Positions 8,490 through 17,450 of a stretch of 64,000 bases of DNA are shown here, one piece after another. The notes under the pieces were generated by a model that made no database searches, was not told the DNA's origin, and saw nothing but the letters and a program-made list of their open reading frames with translations. Within the stretch, counting starts at the first letter, position 1, and every line of letters begins with the position of its first letter. The stretch is from Mesorhizobium sp. B2-1-8. Lineage in GTDB: Bacteria > Pseudomonadota > Alphaproteobacteria > Rhizobiales > Rhizobiaceae. The stretch is from NCBI RefSeq assembly GCF_006442545.2, contig NZ_CP083952.1, forward strand, positions 2,225,501-2,289,500. Reading direction: 5' to 3'. Made by a program: the position numbers and the translations under genes.

Positions 8490-8657
8490 GGCCTGTCGAT
8501 ATTCAGGTGATGCCGGCCTGCGAATGGCGGCTTCCTGCGCTTCCCCGTTCTACTGCGTCGCAGTAGAACTGAGCTCACGTACTTAAAGTACGCTCCGCTC
8601 CGGTTCTCGGAAGTCACCATTCTCGACTCGGCCTGACCTGAATCTCGACAGGCCTCA
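8487..8657. repeat. Long intergenic palindromic repeat, copy 1
   Basis: A 171-bp imperfect palindrome whose ends TGAGGCCTGTCGATATTCAGG and its near-exact reverse complement (8636-8657) include the stop codon of the upstream gene. Inside are two perfect small palindromes: a 23-bp one around GTTCTACTGCG/CGCAGTAGAAC and a 15-bp one CGTACTT-A-AAGTACG. A second copy of the family lies at 30585-30731. It separates convergent genes, so it may also terminate transcription. Confidence 0.75.
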
Positions 8658-8670
8658 GGCTAGCGCAAAG

Positions 8671-9618
8671 CTAAGCAAACGGCACGGCGGTCGTGCCCTT
8701 CGGCAGCTTGGCCTCGTCGTCGGGCTCGACATGGATTGTCACGCGCACCGAGGGGATGTCGGCCTTCAGCGCGTCCTCGATACGGTCGCAGATGATATGG
8801 CTGGCGCCGACCGACATGTCGGCATCGACGACCAGATGGAACTCGATGAAGGTGGCGCGGCCGGCGATGCGGGTCTTGAGGTCGTGCACCTCCATCGCGC
8901 CCTTGCAATTGGCCGAAATGATGTCGCGGATGCGCATGTGCTCCGCCGTGCCGACGGCCCGGTCCATCAGGCCGTTCATCGACGAGCCGATGACATGCCA
9001 GCCCTGCCACAGGATGTTGAGCGCGACGATGACGGCCAATGCCGGGTCGAGGATCTGCCAGCCGGTCAGGATTGCTCCGACCAGGCCGCCGAAGACGCCG
9101 ACCGAGGTCACCACATCGGTCATGATGTGGTTGCCGTCGGCGACCAGCGCCGGCGATTTCTCGGCCCGGCCTGTGCGGATCAGCGTCCAGGCCCAGAAAG
9201 CATTGATGACGGTGGCGATGCCGTTGATCGCAAGGCCTTCCCAGGGCTGTTCGAGCGGCGCCGGCGTCTGCCAGGAGCGCCAGACCTCGCTCAGGATCAG
9301 AAGCGCGGCGACGACGATCAGCACGCCTTCGAGCACGGCCGAGAAATACTCGGCCTTGTGATGGCCGAAGGGATGATCCTGGTCGGCCGGCTTGTAGCTG
9401 ACCTGGATCGCCCAGAAGGCCGCCATCGAGGCAATGACATTGACGATCGATTCCAGCGCGTCCGAATAGAGCGCGACGGATCCGGTCAGGTACCAGGCGG
9501 TGGCTTTGAGCGCGAGCACGACAAAGGCGACCACGATCGACCAGAAGGCAAGGTTGGCGACCTTGCGCTTCGCGGCGGCTTTCGCCGCGATCGCCATGGT
9601 GTTGTCGGCTTCGGCCAT
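8671..9618 (-). CDS. Cation diffusion facilitator (CDF) metal efflux transporter
   Basis: 315 residues. It has six predicted transmembrane helices and a C-terminal cytoplasmic ferredoxin-like domain (about 215-300). Family motifs are HPFGHHKAEYFSA after helix 2 and DGNHIMTDV in helix 5, where the Asp and His residues form the metal site. FieF-like members export Zn, Fe or Cd. The start lies 5 bp after the trpE(G) stop, so it appears to be cotranscribed and perhaps translationally coupled to the tryptophan gene, an unusual pairing. Confidence 0.92.
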   Translation of the reverse strand: MAEADNTMAIAAKAAAKRKVANLAFWSIVVAFVVLALKATAWYLTGSVALYSDALESIVNVIASMAAFWAIQVSYKPADQDHPFGHHKAEYFSAVLEGVLIVVAALLILSEVWRSWQTPAPLEQPWEGLAINGIATVINAFWAWTLIRTGRAEKSPALVADGNHIMTDVVTSVGVFGGLVGAILTGWQILDPALAVIVALNILWQGWHVIGSSMNGLMDRAVGTAEHMRIRDIISANCKGAMEVHDLKTRIAGRATFIEFHLVVDADMSVGASHIICDRIEDALKADIPSVRVTIHVEPDDEAKLPKGTTAVPFA

Positions 9619-9623
9619 TACCG

Positions 9624-11813
9624 TCAGGCTGCCTTTTCCTTGGCCTTGCGCGGCAAATGCGCGACGATGTTTTCGATGATGCGCATGCCGGCATTGTGGC
9701 CGAGCGTCATGATCGATTCCGGGTGAAACTGCACCGCGGCGATCGGCTCCTTGCGGTGCTCGAAGGCCATGATGACGCCGTCCTCTGTCTCGGCGGTCAC
9801 CATGAAATCGTCCGGCAGGCGCACCGGATCGGCGAAGATCGAGTGGTAGCGGCCGACGGTGACTTCCTTGGGCAGGCCCGAGAAGATGATGCCCGGTTTC
9901 GAGACACGGATCCGCGACGGCTTGCCGTGCATGGGAATGTGCAACTGCCTGAGTTCGCCGCCATAGGCTTCGGCCAGCGCCTGCAGGCCAAGGCAGACGC
10001 CGAAGATCGGCAGGTCGCGGGCGCGCGCTCGTCTGATGGTCGCCGCGCAGTCGAAATCCTTGGGCGTGCCGGGTCCGGGCGACAGCACGACCAGGTCGGG
10101 CTTCAGTCGCTCGAAGACTTCCTCCGGCACCGGCGTGCGCACGGTCGAGACATTGGCGCCGGTCTGGCGGAAGTAGTTCGCCAGCGTATGCACGAAGCTG
10201 TCCTCATGGTCGACCAGCAGGATGTTGACGCCGTCGCCGACGCGCGCCGTGGTGCGCTCGGTGCTAGTCGAATTACCCATCTTGGCGTCGCGGATGGCGG
10301 AGAGCATGGCGGATGCCTTCAGTTCGGTTTCGGCTTCTTCTTCCTCGGGAATGCTGTCGAAGAGCAATGTAGCGCCGGCGCGCACCTCGGCGATGCCGTC
10401 CTTGATGCGGATGGTGCGCAAGGTAAGCCCGGTGTTCATGTCGCCGTTGAAGTTGACCATGCCGATGGCGCCGCCATACCAGGCGCGCGGGCTCTTCTCG
10501 TTCTGCTCGATGAAGCGCATGGCCCACAGTTTCGGCGCGCCGGTGACGGTGACGGCCCAGGCATGCGACAGAAACGCGTCGAAAGCGTCCATGCCCTCGC
10601 GCAAACGGCCCTCGATGTGGTCGACGGTGTGGATCAGGCGCGAATACATCTCGATCTGGCGGCGGCCGATGACGCGCACCGAACCTGGATCGCAGACCCG
10701 CGACTTGTCGTTGCGGTCGACGTCCGAGCACATTGTGAGTTCGGACTCGTCCTTCTTGGAGTTGAGCAGCTTGATGATCTGCTCGCTATCCGAAATGGCG
10801 TCGTCGCCGCGCTTGATGGTGCCGGAGATCGGGCAGGTCTCGACGCGGCGGCCGTTGACGCGCACGAACATCTCCGGCGACGCGCCGATCAGATATTCGT
10901 TCTCGCCCAGATTGATGAAGAAGGAATAGGGCGACGGGTTGATGGACTTCAGCTTGCGCGAAATCTCGGATGGCTGCGTCTCGCAGCGTTCGTAGAACAT
11001 CTGGCCGGGGACGACCTCGAACAGGTCGCCGCGCTTGAAGCTGTCCATCGCCCGGCGCACCAGATTGGCGTATTCGCCCGGCTCATGGTCGCCGCGCGGC
11101 GGGATGCGGTCGGCGGTCTTGAACGGCTCGGCGACCTGGTCGCGCGGCAGGCCTTCGGTCGAAAAACCCTCGCCCGCATAATCGTAACGGTCAGTCCAGG
11201 CCTTGGCCGAATAGTGGTCGACGACCAGGATCTCGTCGGGCAGGAACAGCACCAGGTCGCGCTGGCTTTCCTTGCGAACGAGCGTGTGCTCGACCGGGTC
11301 GAACTGGAAGGCAAGGTCGTAGCCGAAGGCGCCGTAGAGGCCGAGATTGGCGTCTTCGGCCGTCTTGAACAGAGCGGTGATGGCGCGCAGCACGGTGAAG
11401 ACGGAGGGAACGCGGCTGCGTTCCTCCTCGGTGAAGACACGGCCGGGCTTGGCGACATCGAGGCGGATCAGCTTTTTCGTGGTCTCGGCGATCGTGACCT
11501 CGGAGAGACCGCCGAGCGTCCTGCCGACGACAGGCAGCAGCGCCTCGCCACGGCCGTTCAGCGCCTCGATGCGCATGGCGCGGCCGCGTGCGGAGATGAC
11601 CAGCGGCGGATCGATGATGGCCGTATCCCAGCGCGTATAGCGGCCGGGATATTCGTAATTGGAGGAAAACACCGCGCCCCGGCGCGAATTCAGGCCGTCG
11701 ACATAGGTGTCGATCGCACCTTCATAGGGCCGGTCGTGGCGTTCGCGGGTGATGGTGATGCCACCCGCCGTCACGAAGCTTTCAGCGCCGTTGTCCAGAA
11801 CCTTCAACGTCAT
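9624..11813 (-). CDS. trpE(G): Fused anthranilate synthase TrpE(G)
   Basis: 729 residues from the ATG at 11813, chosen because GGAG is 7 nt upstream; an in-frame ATG at 11825 would add four residues. The N-terminal two thirds are the chorismate-binding component I (motifs [32 protein letters not shown]). The C-terminal third is the glutamine amidotransferase component II (SPGPGTP, nucleophile Cys in FGVCLGLQA, His/Glu in FHPES). The fusion converts chorismate and glutamine to anthranilate, the first step of Trp synthesis, and is characteristic of rhizobia. It is preceded by trpL and an attenuator, so expression follows charged tRNA-Trp. The CDF gene follows directly. Confidence 0.97.
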   Translation of the reverse strand: MTLKVLDNGAESFVTAGGITITRERHDRPYEGAIDTYVDGLNSRRGAVFSSNYEYPGRYTRWDTAIIDPPLVISARGRAMRIEALNGRGEALLPVVGRTLGGLSEVTIAETTKKLIRLDVAKPGRVFTEEERSRVPSVFTVLRAITALFKTAEDANLGLYGAFGYDLAFQFDPVEHTLVRKESQRDLVLFLPDEILVVDHYSAKAWTDRYDYAGEGFSTEGLPRDQVAEPFKTADRIPPRGDHEPGEYANLVRRAMDSFKRGDLFEVVPGQMFYERCETQPSEISRKLKSINPSPYSFFINLGENEYLIGASPEMFVRVNGRRVETCPISGTIKRGDDAISDSEQIIKLLNSKKDESELTMCSDVDRNDKSRVCDPGSVRVIGRRQIEMYSRLIHTVDHIEGRLREGMDAFDAFLSHAWAVTVTGAPKLWAMRFIEQNEKSPRAWYGGAIGMVNFNGDMNTGLTLRTIRIKDGIAEVRAGATLLFDSIPEEEEAETELKASAMLSAIRDAKMGNSTSTERTTARVGDGVNILLVDHEDSFVHTLANYFRQTGANVSTVRTPVPEEVFERLKPDLVVLSPGPGTPKDFDCAATIRRARARDLPIFGVCLGLQALAEAYGGELRQLHIPMHGKPSRIRVSKPGIIFSGLPKEVTVGRYHSIFADPVRLPDDFMVTAETEDGVIMAFEHRKEPIAAVQFHPESIMTLGHNAGMRIIENIVAHLPRKAKEKAA

Positions 11814-11860
11814 TGCCGTCTCCATCAGCTACTTGGGCAACGGACCCGGGAATGGCTTTG

Positions 11861-11897
11861 AAAAACAAATGGCCGCCCGGACATTCCGTTGCGGCCA
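11861..11897 (-). terminator. trp attenuator terminator
   Basis: On the minus strand TGGCCGC and GCGGCCA form a perfect stem with a further CGGA/TCCG pair inside, followed at once by a T-rich run (TTTGTTTTT). It lies between trpL and trpE(G) and is the expected Rho-independent attenuator. Premature termination here would release a short leader RNA of the rnTrpL type. Confidence 0.85.
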
Positions 11898-11936
11898 CCC
11901 TCTATTTTCACGCGCACGCGTTCGAACAGGCCGCTG

Positions 11937-11981
11937 TCAGCAGGCCCACCACCAAATGGTCTTGGTCGAACGCATGTTCAT
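11937..11981 (-). CDS. trpL: trp leader peptide, 14 aa
   Basis: The 14-codon frame reads MNMRSTKTIWWWAC and ends TGA, 123 bp upstream of trpE(G). Three consecutive Trp codons are the diagnostic feature. Ribosome stalling there when Trp is scarce would favour the antiterminator over the hairpin at 11861-11897. The size and WWW run match the rhizobial leader peptide. A TTGCGC/TAAGGG promoter-like pair ends 7 nt before the ATG, so the transcript may start at or near the AUG (leaderless), as described for Sinorhizobium. Confidence 0.88.
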   Translation of the reverse strand: MNMRSTKTIWWWAC

Positions 11982-11988
11982 GGCGATT

Positions 11989-12017
11989 CCCTTAGCGGCG
12001 ATTGGGCGGCCGCGCAA
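11989..12017 (-). promoter_or_regulatory. Putative trpL-trpE(G) promoter
   Basis: On the minus strand TTGCGC is followed after 17 bp by TAAGGG, whose end is 7 nt from the trpL ATG. The -35 is reasonable and the -10 is weak. The position would place the transcript start on the trpL start codon. Inferred from spacing only. Confidence 0.45.
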
Positions 12018-12033
12018 CTGGATTCGACGGAGG

Positions 12034-13089
12034 CTAATCCTCCAGCGTGCCCGACCTGGCATCGCTGCTCTTCCTGTCGCCGACCAGTTTCAACAGGTCT
12101 TCGCCGGCGCGGATGATGCGGCGCGAGCGGCGGGTCAGGATGATGCCATCCTGTGGTGCGAACACTTCGGTGCGGCCATCGGCTTCGCCCGGAGCGTGGA
12201 CAATGGTGGCGAGACGAGCGCCCCGGGTGACGCGGTCGCCGGGCTTGACGTCGTAGAGGACCGCGCCGCCCCGTGGTGCCGGCATCATGTCGATGTTTTC
12301 CAGAGGTGCCGCGACACCCTTGAACGGGCCGGGTGCGGGCAGGGCGCTGTCGGATATCACGCCGCGCGCCGCCAGCAGCCGGTAGAGGCCTGCTGCGTCG
12401 GCCGAGGCAAGCGCGCCATCGACATCGAGGATGCCGCGATATTCGACCGTGGTGGCGACGCGCCTGTCGAACTTCGCCACGTCGGCGGCTGCGTTCTGGT
12501 AGGGCATGATCGAAGCGCCCTCGAAAGTGCCGTCGGTGTCCTCGCTCCACAGCACCACGGCATCGACACCCATGGCGGCGGCGCAATCGGCCATTCCAGG
12601 CCACAGGCTGGTGTGGACGTAGAGATAGGCAAGGCCCTCGTCGTCGCAATGCAGGTCGAGCACGATGTCGTGGCCGAGCGAAAGCTGCACCAGCCGCGAC
12701 TTCAGCCGCTGGTCGGCGCCGCCAAAAGTGGCGTCCGGCAGAAGCCTGGTGTCGGGCGCGGCCAGCAACGGAAAGCCGCGGTTGAAATTGGTGCGGGTGC
12801 CCAGATGAAAGCGGCCCTGGTGCTCGCCGAAATGATACTGCGCGCGGCCGATCGGGTTGGCCCAGGGCACGATGGTGATGTTGCCCCTGATGCGGCCTTC
12901 GGCCTCGGCCTTGTTCAGCATCGGCATCAATGCATCGATGGCGACGACGCCAGGCAATTCTCCGGCATGGAGTGCCGCCTGCAGGTAGGCAGAAGGCGCT
13001 GCCTTGTCTGCACCGGCGAAGCGGAACACCGGGAATTCGTAGGAAACGCCCTCGCTGTCCCCGGCGATGCGTTCAATCGATTTCTGCAT
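12034..13089 (-). CDS. Succinylglutamate desuccinylase/aspartoacylase-family deacylase
   Basis: 351 residues from the ATG at 13089, which has AGGAGG upstream. The zinc-carboxypeptidase-like fold is recognisable by HAGELPG (His41, Glu44), the third ligand His147 in DLHCDDE, and the probable catalytic Glu216 in TTVEYRG. The C-terminal beta domain (about 270-340) resembles the small domain of aspartoacylases. It hydrolyses an N-acyl amino acid or similar amide; the exact substrate is unknown. It stands alone, divergently placed from nothing obvious, and its 3' end lies 52 bp from trpL. Confidence 0.87.
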   Translation of the reverse strand: MQKSIERIAGDSEGVSYEFPVFRFAGADKAAPSAYLQAALHAGELPGVVAIDALMPMLNKAEAEGRIRGNITIVPWANPIGRAQYHFGEHQGRFHLGTRTNFNRGFPLLAAPDTRLLPDATFGGADQRLKSRLVQLSLGHDIVLDLHCDDEGLAYLYVHTSLWPGMADCAAAMGVDAVVLWSEDTDGTFEGASIMPYQNAAADVAKFDRRVATTVEYRGILDVDGALASADAAGLYRLLAARGVISDSALPAPGPFKGVAAPLENIDMMPAPRGGAVLYDVKPGDRVTRGARLATIVHAPGEADGRTEVFAPQDGIILTRRSRRIIRAGEDLLKLVGDRKSSDARSGTLED

Positions 13090-13192
13090 GACGTCCTCCT
13101 TCAAGACCGAGACGACATGCCCATTGGAGGGCACCGATGTCGATTGGTCCAGCCCGCCGCGCCATGGGCGCAATAACAGTCTTTTGCCTTGC

Positions 13193-13260
13193 GCATGTCG
13201 TTGTCCCAAAACCGCTGCGCACCCACGGGTCAAGCCCGTGGGCATGCTTTTGGGCGACAG
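13193..13260. repeat. REP-like palindrome with an inserted hairpin
   Basis: Outer arms TGTCCCAAAA and TTTTGGGCGACA pair imperfectly. Between them lies a separate perfect hairpin CCCACGGG-TCAAG-CCCGTGGG (13222-13242). It lies between the MFS gene end and the deacylase start and could end MFS transcription. Confidence 0.55.
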
Positions 13261-13264
13261 GCAG

Positions 13265-14443
13265 TTACTCGGCGGCAGGCTGGAGGGCGGCGATGGGCGC
13301 GCGCCGGTCCAGCGCCTGCGACAGCACCGCAACAGTAACCGCAATCAGGGCGAGCACCGCGCCGACCAGCGGCAAATTGGCATAGGAAACGCCTGATGAC
13401 AGCGCCACGCCGCCGATCCAGGCGCCGCCGGCATTGCCGACGTTGAAGGCGCCCTGGTTGAGCGTGGCGGCAAGGTTCGGTCCTTCGGAAGCCGCCTCGA
13501 CGACACGGATTTGCAGCGGCGGCACGACGACGAAGATGAGCAGGCCCCATAGGAAGACGATGCCGATGGCAACGCTGGCGATCGCGCCGAACTGCATGAA
13601 GCCGACGAACAGAAGGGCCATCAGCAGCAAGGTGGCGATCACCGTCGGCATCAGTTTCCAGTCGGCCAGCCTGCCGCCGATGATGTTGCCGATGGTCATG
13701 CCGGCGCCGAACAGCAAAAGCACCCAGGTAACCGCCGCGGTCGACAGGCCCGACACGTCGGTGAGGTAGGGTTTGATATAGGTGAAGACGGCGAACAGGC
13801 TGGCCGAGGTCAGCGCCGCGATCAGCATCGCCAGCCACACCTGCAGCTTGCCGAGCACGCGGACTTCGGCGCGCAGACCGCCGCCGCTCGGCTCCGTGAC
13901 GTCGGACGGCACCAGCCAGGCGATGGCCGCGACCGAGATCAGGCCGATGCCGACCACGGCCAGGAAAGTGGCCCGCCAGCCGAAGGCTTCGCCGAGTGCC
14001 GTGCCGGCGGGAACGCCGAGGATGTTGGCGAGCGTCAGGCCGGCGAACATCAGCGCGATGGCGCTGGCGCGCTTGTTGCGGGGCACCAGGCTTGCGGCGA
14101 CGACCGAGCCGATGCCGAAAAAGGCGCCGTGGCCGAAAGCGGTGAAGACGCGCGCAGCCATCAGCAGCCAGTAATTGGGCGCGATGGCGCAGAAGAGATT
14201 GCCAACGACGAAGAGCGCGGCAAGCCCGACCAGCACGGGCTTGCGCGGCAAATGCGCGGTGGCCAGCGCAACGATGGGCGCGCCGAAGACGACGCCCAGT
14301 GCGTAGCCGGTGACCAGCAGGCCGGCGGCGGGGATCGTCACGCCGAGATCGGCCGCGACCTCCGGCAGCAGGCCCATGATGACGAATTCGGTAGTGCCGA
14401 TGCAGAAGGACGCAATGGCAAGCGCAAGGATCGGCAAAGGCAT
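13265..14443 (-). CDS. MFS transporter, DHA1 (12-TM, AraJ/PbuE-like)
   Basis: 392 residues from the ATG at 14443; the frame runs further upstream but without hydrophobic or homologous sequence. The N-terminal TTEFVIMGLLPEVAADLGV is a hallmark of the sugar-efflux/purine-efflux DHA1 subgroup, and 12 hydrophobic segments follow. It is an inner-membrane exporter driven by proton exchange. No convincing ribosome binding site precedes the chosen ATG, so the start is less certain than the family. It is followed downstream by a REP-like palindrome. Confidence 0.87.
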   Translation of the reverse strand: MPLPILALAIASFCIGTTEFVIMGLLPEVAADLGVTIPAAGLLVTGYALGVVFGAPIVALATAHLPRKPVLVGLAALFVVGNLFCAIAPNYWLLMAARVFTAFGHGAFFGIGSVVAASLVPRNKRASAIALMFAGLTLANILGVPAGTALGEAFGWRATFLAVVGIGLISVAAIAWLVPSDVTEPSGGGLRAEVRVLGKLQVWLAMLIAALTSASLFAVFTYIKPYLTDVSGLSTAAVTWVLLLFGAGMTIGNIIGGRLADWKLMPTVIATLLLMALLFVGFMQFGAIASVAIGIVFLWGLLIFVVVPPLQIRVVEAASEGPNLAATLNQGAFNVGNAGGAWIGGVALSSGVSYANLPLVGAVLALIAVTVAVLSQALDRRAPIAALQPAAE

Positions 14444-14615
14444 GGGAGGTCCAGACTGAATCGGTTCAATCTGGAGACTGCGCGAGGATCGCTGCTGGGC
14501 GCAACAGACATTGCCGCAATGCAGCAATGCAGAAATCGTGGAGCGCATTGGAAACGAGCGCCGGGGCGTCCGTAGGGCGGCTCGGCGATTCTACCAACGC
14601 CGAACCACTCCTGTC

Positions 14616-15992
14616 TCAGGCCAGCGGCTTCACTTCCTGGGCTATCGTCGGCAGCAGCTCAGAAACCGTCGGATGGATGTGCATCGCGCGCGCCAGCGTA
14701 TCGACCGGCGCCTTGGCGTACATCAGGTCGAGCACGCAATGCACTGCCTCGTCGCCGCCGGGGCCGAGCACCGAGCAGCCGAGGATTTCCCTGCTGTCGG
14801 CATCGACGAGGATCTTCATGAAACCCTGCGTCTCGCCCTTTTCGACGGCGCGGCCGACGCGGGTCATCGGTCGCTGGCCGACCAGGGCGCGACGTCCGGA
14901 TTTCCTCACCGCGGCCTCGGTCATGCCGCAACGGCCGAGTGGCGGGTCGATGTAGAGCGCGTAGGCCTCGATGCGGTCGCTGACCTTGCGCGGATCATTG
15001 TCGAGCAGATTGGCGGCGACGATCTCATAGTCGTTGTAGGAGGTGTGGGTGAAGGCGCCCTTGCCGTTGCAGTCGCCCATCGCCCAGATGCCTGGCACGC
15101 TTGTGCGCAACTGGTCGTCGACGACAATCGCGCCGCGTCCGTCGACCTCGACGCCCGCCTTGTCGAGACCGAGATCATCGGTGTTGAGCGTTCGGCCCAG
15201 CGCCAGCAGCACATGCGATCCGATCGCGGGCGGCTTGCCGACGGAGAAGGTCACGGCAATATCCCCACCGTGTTTGGCGAAGCCGATGTTGTCGGCGCCG
15301 ACATGGACCGCGATGCCTTCGTTTTCGAGGATCGACAGGATGGCGGCCGAGACGTCCTCGTCCTCACGGCCGGTCAGGCGCGGGCCCTTTTCGATGACGG
15401 TGACCTCCGAGCCGAAGCGGCGGAACATCTGCGCGAATTCGAGCGAGACGTAGCTGCCGCCGACGACGACGAGGTGGCGCGGCAAAACGTCGAGATCCAT
15501 CATCGAGGAATTGGTCAGATAGTCGATGTCGCGGATGCCGGGCAGATCCGGCACCGAGGCGCGGCCGCCCGTATTGAGGAAGATCTTTTCGGCGGTCAAA
15601 AGGTCGTCGCCGACGCGCACCGTATTGGCGGATACGAAGCGTGCATGGCCGCGATAGAGCGTGCAGCCTTTCATACCGGCGATCCATGTCTCCAGATTGC
15701 CACGGGCGTCGTTGGTAACCTTGTCCTTGCGCGCTTTGATCCGGGGATAATCGACCCCCACGGGGCCTGGGAGCGTCACGCCATAGTCGGCGGCGCGCCG
15801 CGCCAGATGCGCGGCATAGGCGCTGGCGACCATGGCCTTGGTCGGCATGCAGCCGGTGTTGACGCAGGTGCCGCCGACCAGCTTGCGCTCGATCAGCGCC
15901 ACGCTCATGCCCGCGGCCGTCAGGCGGCCCGCCAAGGGCGGCCCTGCCTGACCAGCGCCGATGATGATGGCGTCGAAGGTTTTCGCAGTCAT
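14616..15992 (-). CDS. FAD-dependent pyridine nucleotide-disulfide oxidoreductase (mercuric reductase-like)
   Basis: 458 residues. The N-terminal FAD fingerprint is IIGAGQAG (9-16), the redox-active disulfide is in GGTCVNTGCMPTK, an NAD(P) site lies at VVVGGSYVSLEFA, and the C-terminal His/Glu pair is HIHPTVSE, so all elements of a class I flavin disulfide reductase are present. It lacks the N-terminal HMA domain and the C-terminal vicinal Cys of true MerA, so the mercury name is only a family label. Its ATG overlaps the stop of the upstream DUF4126 gene by 4 nt (ATGA), indicating translational coupling. Confidence 0.9.
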   Translation of the reverse strand: MTAKTFDAIIIGAGQAGPPLAGRLTAAGMSVALIERKLVGGTCVNTGCMPTKAMVASAYAAHLARRAADYGVTLPGPVGVDYPRIKARKDKVTNDARGNLETWIAGMKGCTLYRGHARFVSANTVRVGDDLLTAEKIFLNTGGRASVPDLPGIRDIDYLTNSSMMDLDVLPRHLVVVGGSYVSLEFAQMFRRFGSEVTVIEKGPRLTGREDEDVSAAILSILENEGIAVHVGADNIGFAKHGGDIAVTFSVGKPPAIGSHVLLALGRTLNTDDLGLDKAGVEVDGRGAIVVDDQLRTSVPGIWAMGDCNGKGAFTHTSYNDYEIVAANLLDNDPRKVSDRIEAYALYIDPPLGRCGMTEAAVRKSGRRALVGQRPMTRVGRAVEKGETQGFMKILVDADSREILGCSVLGPGGDEAVHCVLDLMYAKAPVDTLARAMHIHPTVSELLPTIAQEVKPLA

Positions 15993-16450
15993 GCCGTCGC
16001 CGCCACGATCAGCAGGCCGCCGATGATCGCCACGGCGTCCTCGATGAAGGCCGCGGGCGGGTCCTTGCCGAAAGCCGCCGCCAGCCGGCCGCGCGCTTCG
16101 GCACCACCCAGCGTGCCGATGACCGCGCCGATGGCGCCGGCGATCAGGCAGACGACGGTGGCGCCGCCGGCCGCGCCGAGCACCGCGCCGGAAAAGGCGC
16201 CGAGCAGGATGCGGGCGCCGAACTGCCGCGGCACTTTGCGGCTTGGCGTCGACGGCAGCTGGTCGGTGACCAGTTCGACGATGGCCAGGATTGTGAAGAT
16301 GCCGACAGCCGCCCAATGGCTCATGAAGCTCGCCCAGGTGCCGGCGACCGGCAGCCAGCCGAAATAGGCGCCCCAGGCGACGGCGGCAGGTGCCGTCATG
16401 GCGCGCAGGCCGGCAATGACGCCGATCAGAAGTGCAAGAATGTAGAGCAC
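15989..16450 (-). CDS. DUF4126-family membrane protein
   Basis: 153 residues with four hydrophobic, Gly/Ala-rich helices (starting LYILALLIGVIAGLR) and the family-like RAMTAPAAVAWG turn near the N-terminus. It probably lies in the inner membrane. It overlaps the flavoprotein gene by 4 nt; the pairing suggests the small protein anchors or partners the reductase, but no biochemical role is established for the family. Confidence 0.82.
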   Translation of the reverse strand: MLYILALLIGVIAGLRAMTAPAAVAWGAYFGWLPVAGTWASFMSHWAAVGIFTILAIVELVTDQLPSTPSRKVPRQFGARILLGAFSGAVLGAAGGATVVCLIAGAIGAVIGTLGGAEARGRLAAAFGKDPPAAFIEDAVAIIGGLLIVAATA

Positions 16451-16564
16451 GGTCGGCCCCCCTCGATCCCGGGCCGGAACAGCCCTAGACGGCAGGCTAC
16501 CATAGGCCGGATATTTGGCTAGGCGCGCAGACTCACAAGCGCAGCCACAGTGGATTGAGGCGGG

Positions 16565-17209
16565 TCACTTGGCTGGAGCGTTGACAGCAAATTGCGCGGC
16601 AAAGGCCCTGATATAAGCGGGCCGAGCTTCCCCCCGCGCGACATAGGCGGCCAGGTTTTGGTATTCGTCCAGAATGCCCGACATTCTCAGTCGCAGCAGC
16701 ACCGACACCATCAGCAAATCGCCGACGCTGAACGCACCATCGAGCCAGTCGGAGACACCCAGGTAAGCCGAGAGACTGTCCAGCCGGGCGCGAACACGGT
16801 CCTTTACCAGCGGCAAGCGCGCCTCGCTCCAGGGCTTGTCAGCTTCGAATATCCTTGCCGTCGTCAATTCGAGAATCGGCGGCTCGACGGTGTTCAAGGC
16901 GGCCAACATCCATGTGATCGCGCGGGCGCGGGCATTGCGGTCCTTCGGCAGCAGGCCCGCATGCTGATCGGCAAGATGAAAGACGATCGAGCCGGTCTCG
17001 AACAGCGAGAGAGAACCGTCCTCATAGGTGGGGATCTGCCCGAAGGGATGGATGGCCAGATGATCGGGCGCCTTCATCCCCGCGAAGGAAACAAGACGAA
17101 CCTCATAGGGCTGCCCCACCTCTTCGAGCGCCCAGCGAACGCGGGTATCGCGCGCCAGCCCCTTGCCGCCATCGGGCGATCGTTCAAATGCTGTGATGGT
17201 GATGGTCAT
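16565..17209 (-). CDS. Glutathione S-transferase family protein
   Basis: 214 residues from the ATG at 17209, which has AAGGGA upstream. The N-terminal thioredoxin-like domain (1-80) has the cis-Pro region FGQIPTYEDG and the glutathione-gamma-glutamyl site LFETGSI; the helical domain carries FSVGDLLMVSVLLRLR. It is cytosolic and conjugates or reduces electrophiles with glutathione. It is divergent from an acetyltransferase gene, with a 241-bp shared upstream region. Confidence 0.9.
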   Translation of the reverse strand: MTITITAFERSPDGGKGLARDTRVRWALEEVGQPYEVRLVSFAGMKAPDHLAIHPFGQIPTYEDGSLSLFETGSIVFHLADQHAGLLPKDRNARARAITWMLAALNTVEPPILELTTARIFEADKPWSEARLPLVKDRVRARLDSLSAYLGVSDWLDGAFSVGDLLMVSVLLRLRMSGILDEYQNLAAYVARGEARPAYIRAFAAQFAVNAPAK

Positions 17210-17450
17210 CGGTCGTTTCCCTTCTTGGGCGGATTTCTTCGGCTTCGTATCGAGGACGAATGAGTTACCCGGAAATCGACAGCGGTCTTGAATTATTTCG
17301 TTGCCGGGCGCGGATCGCGAATGCCCGCTTGCGATCAACGGTCGTGACGGCACGGTGACCAATTCCGTAAAGCCGCGTATCCTGGTCTATAGGTTCACGT
17401 CAGTCCTTGCCTCGGCGCTGTTCGCAATGATGTCAAACGGAGGCACTGCC

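Noticed and set aside
9657..11861. Long plus-strand frame opposite trpE(G)
   Set aside because: Antisense shadow; trpE(G) has complete catalytic motifs and the leader/attenuator on the other strand.
14616..15992. True mercuric reductase (merA)
   Set aside because: No N-terminal HMA domain, no C-terminal vicinal Cys pair and no mer genes nearby.
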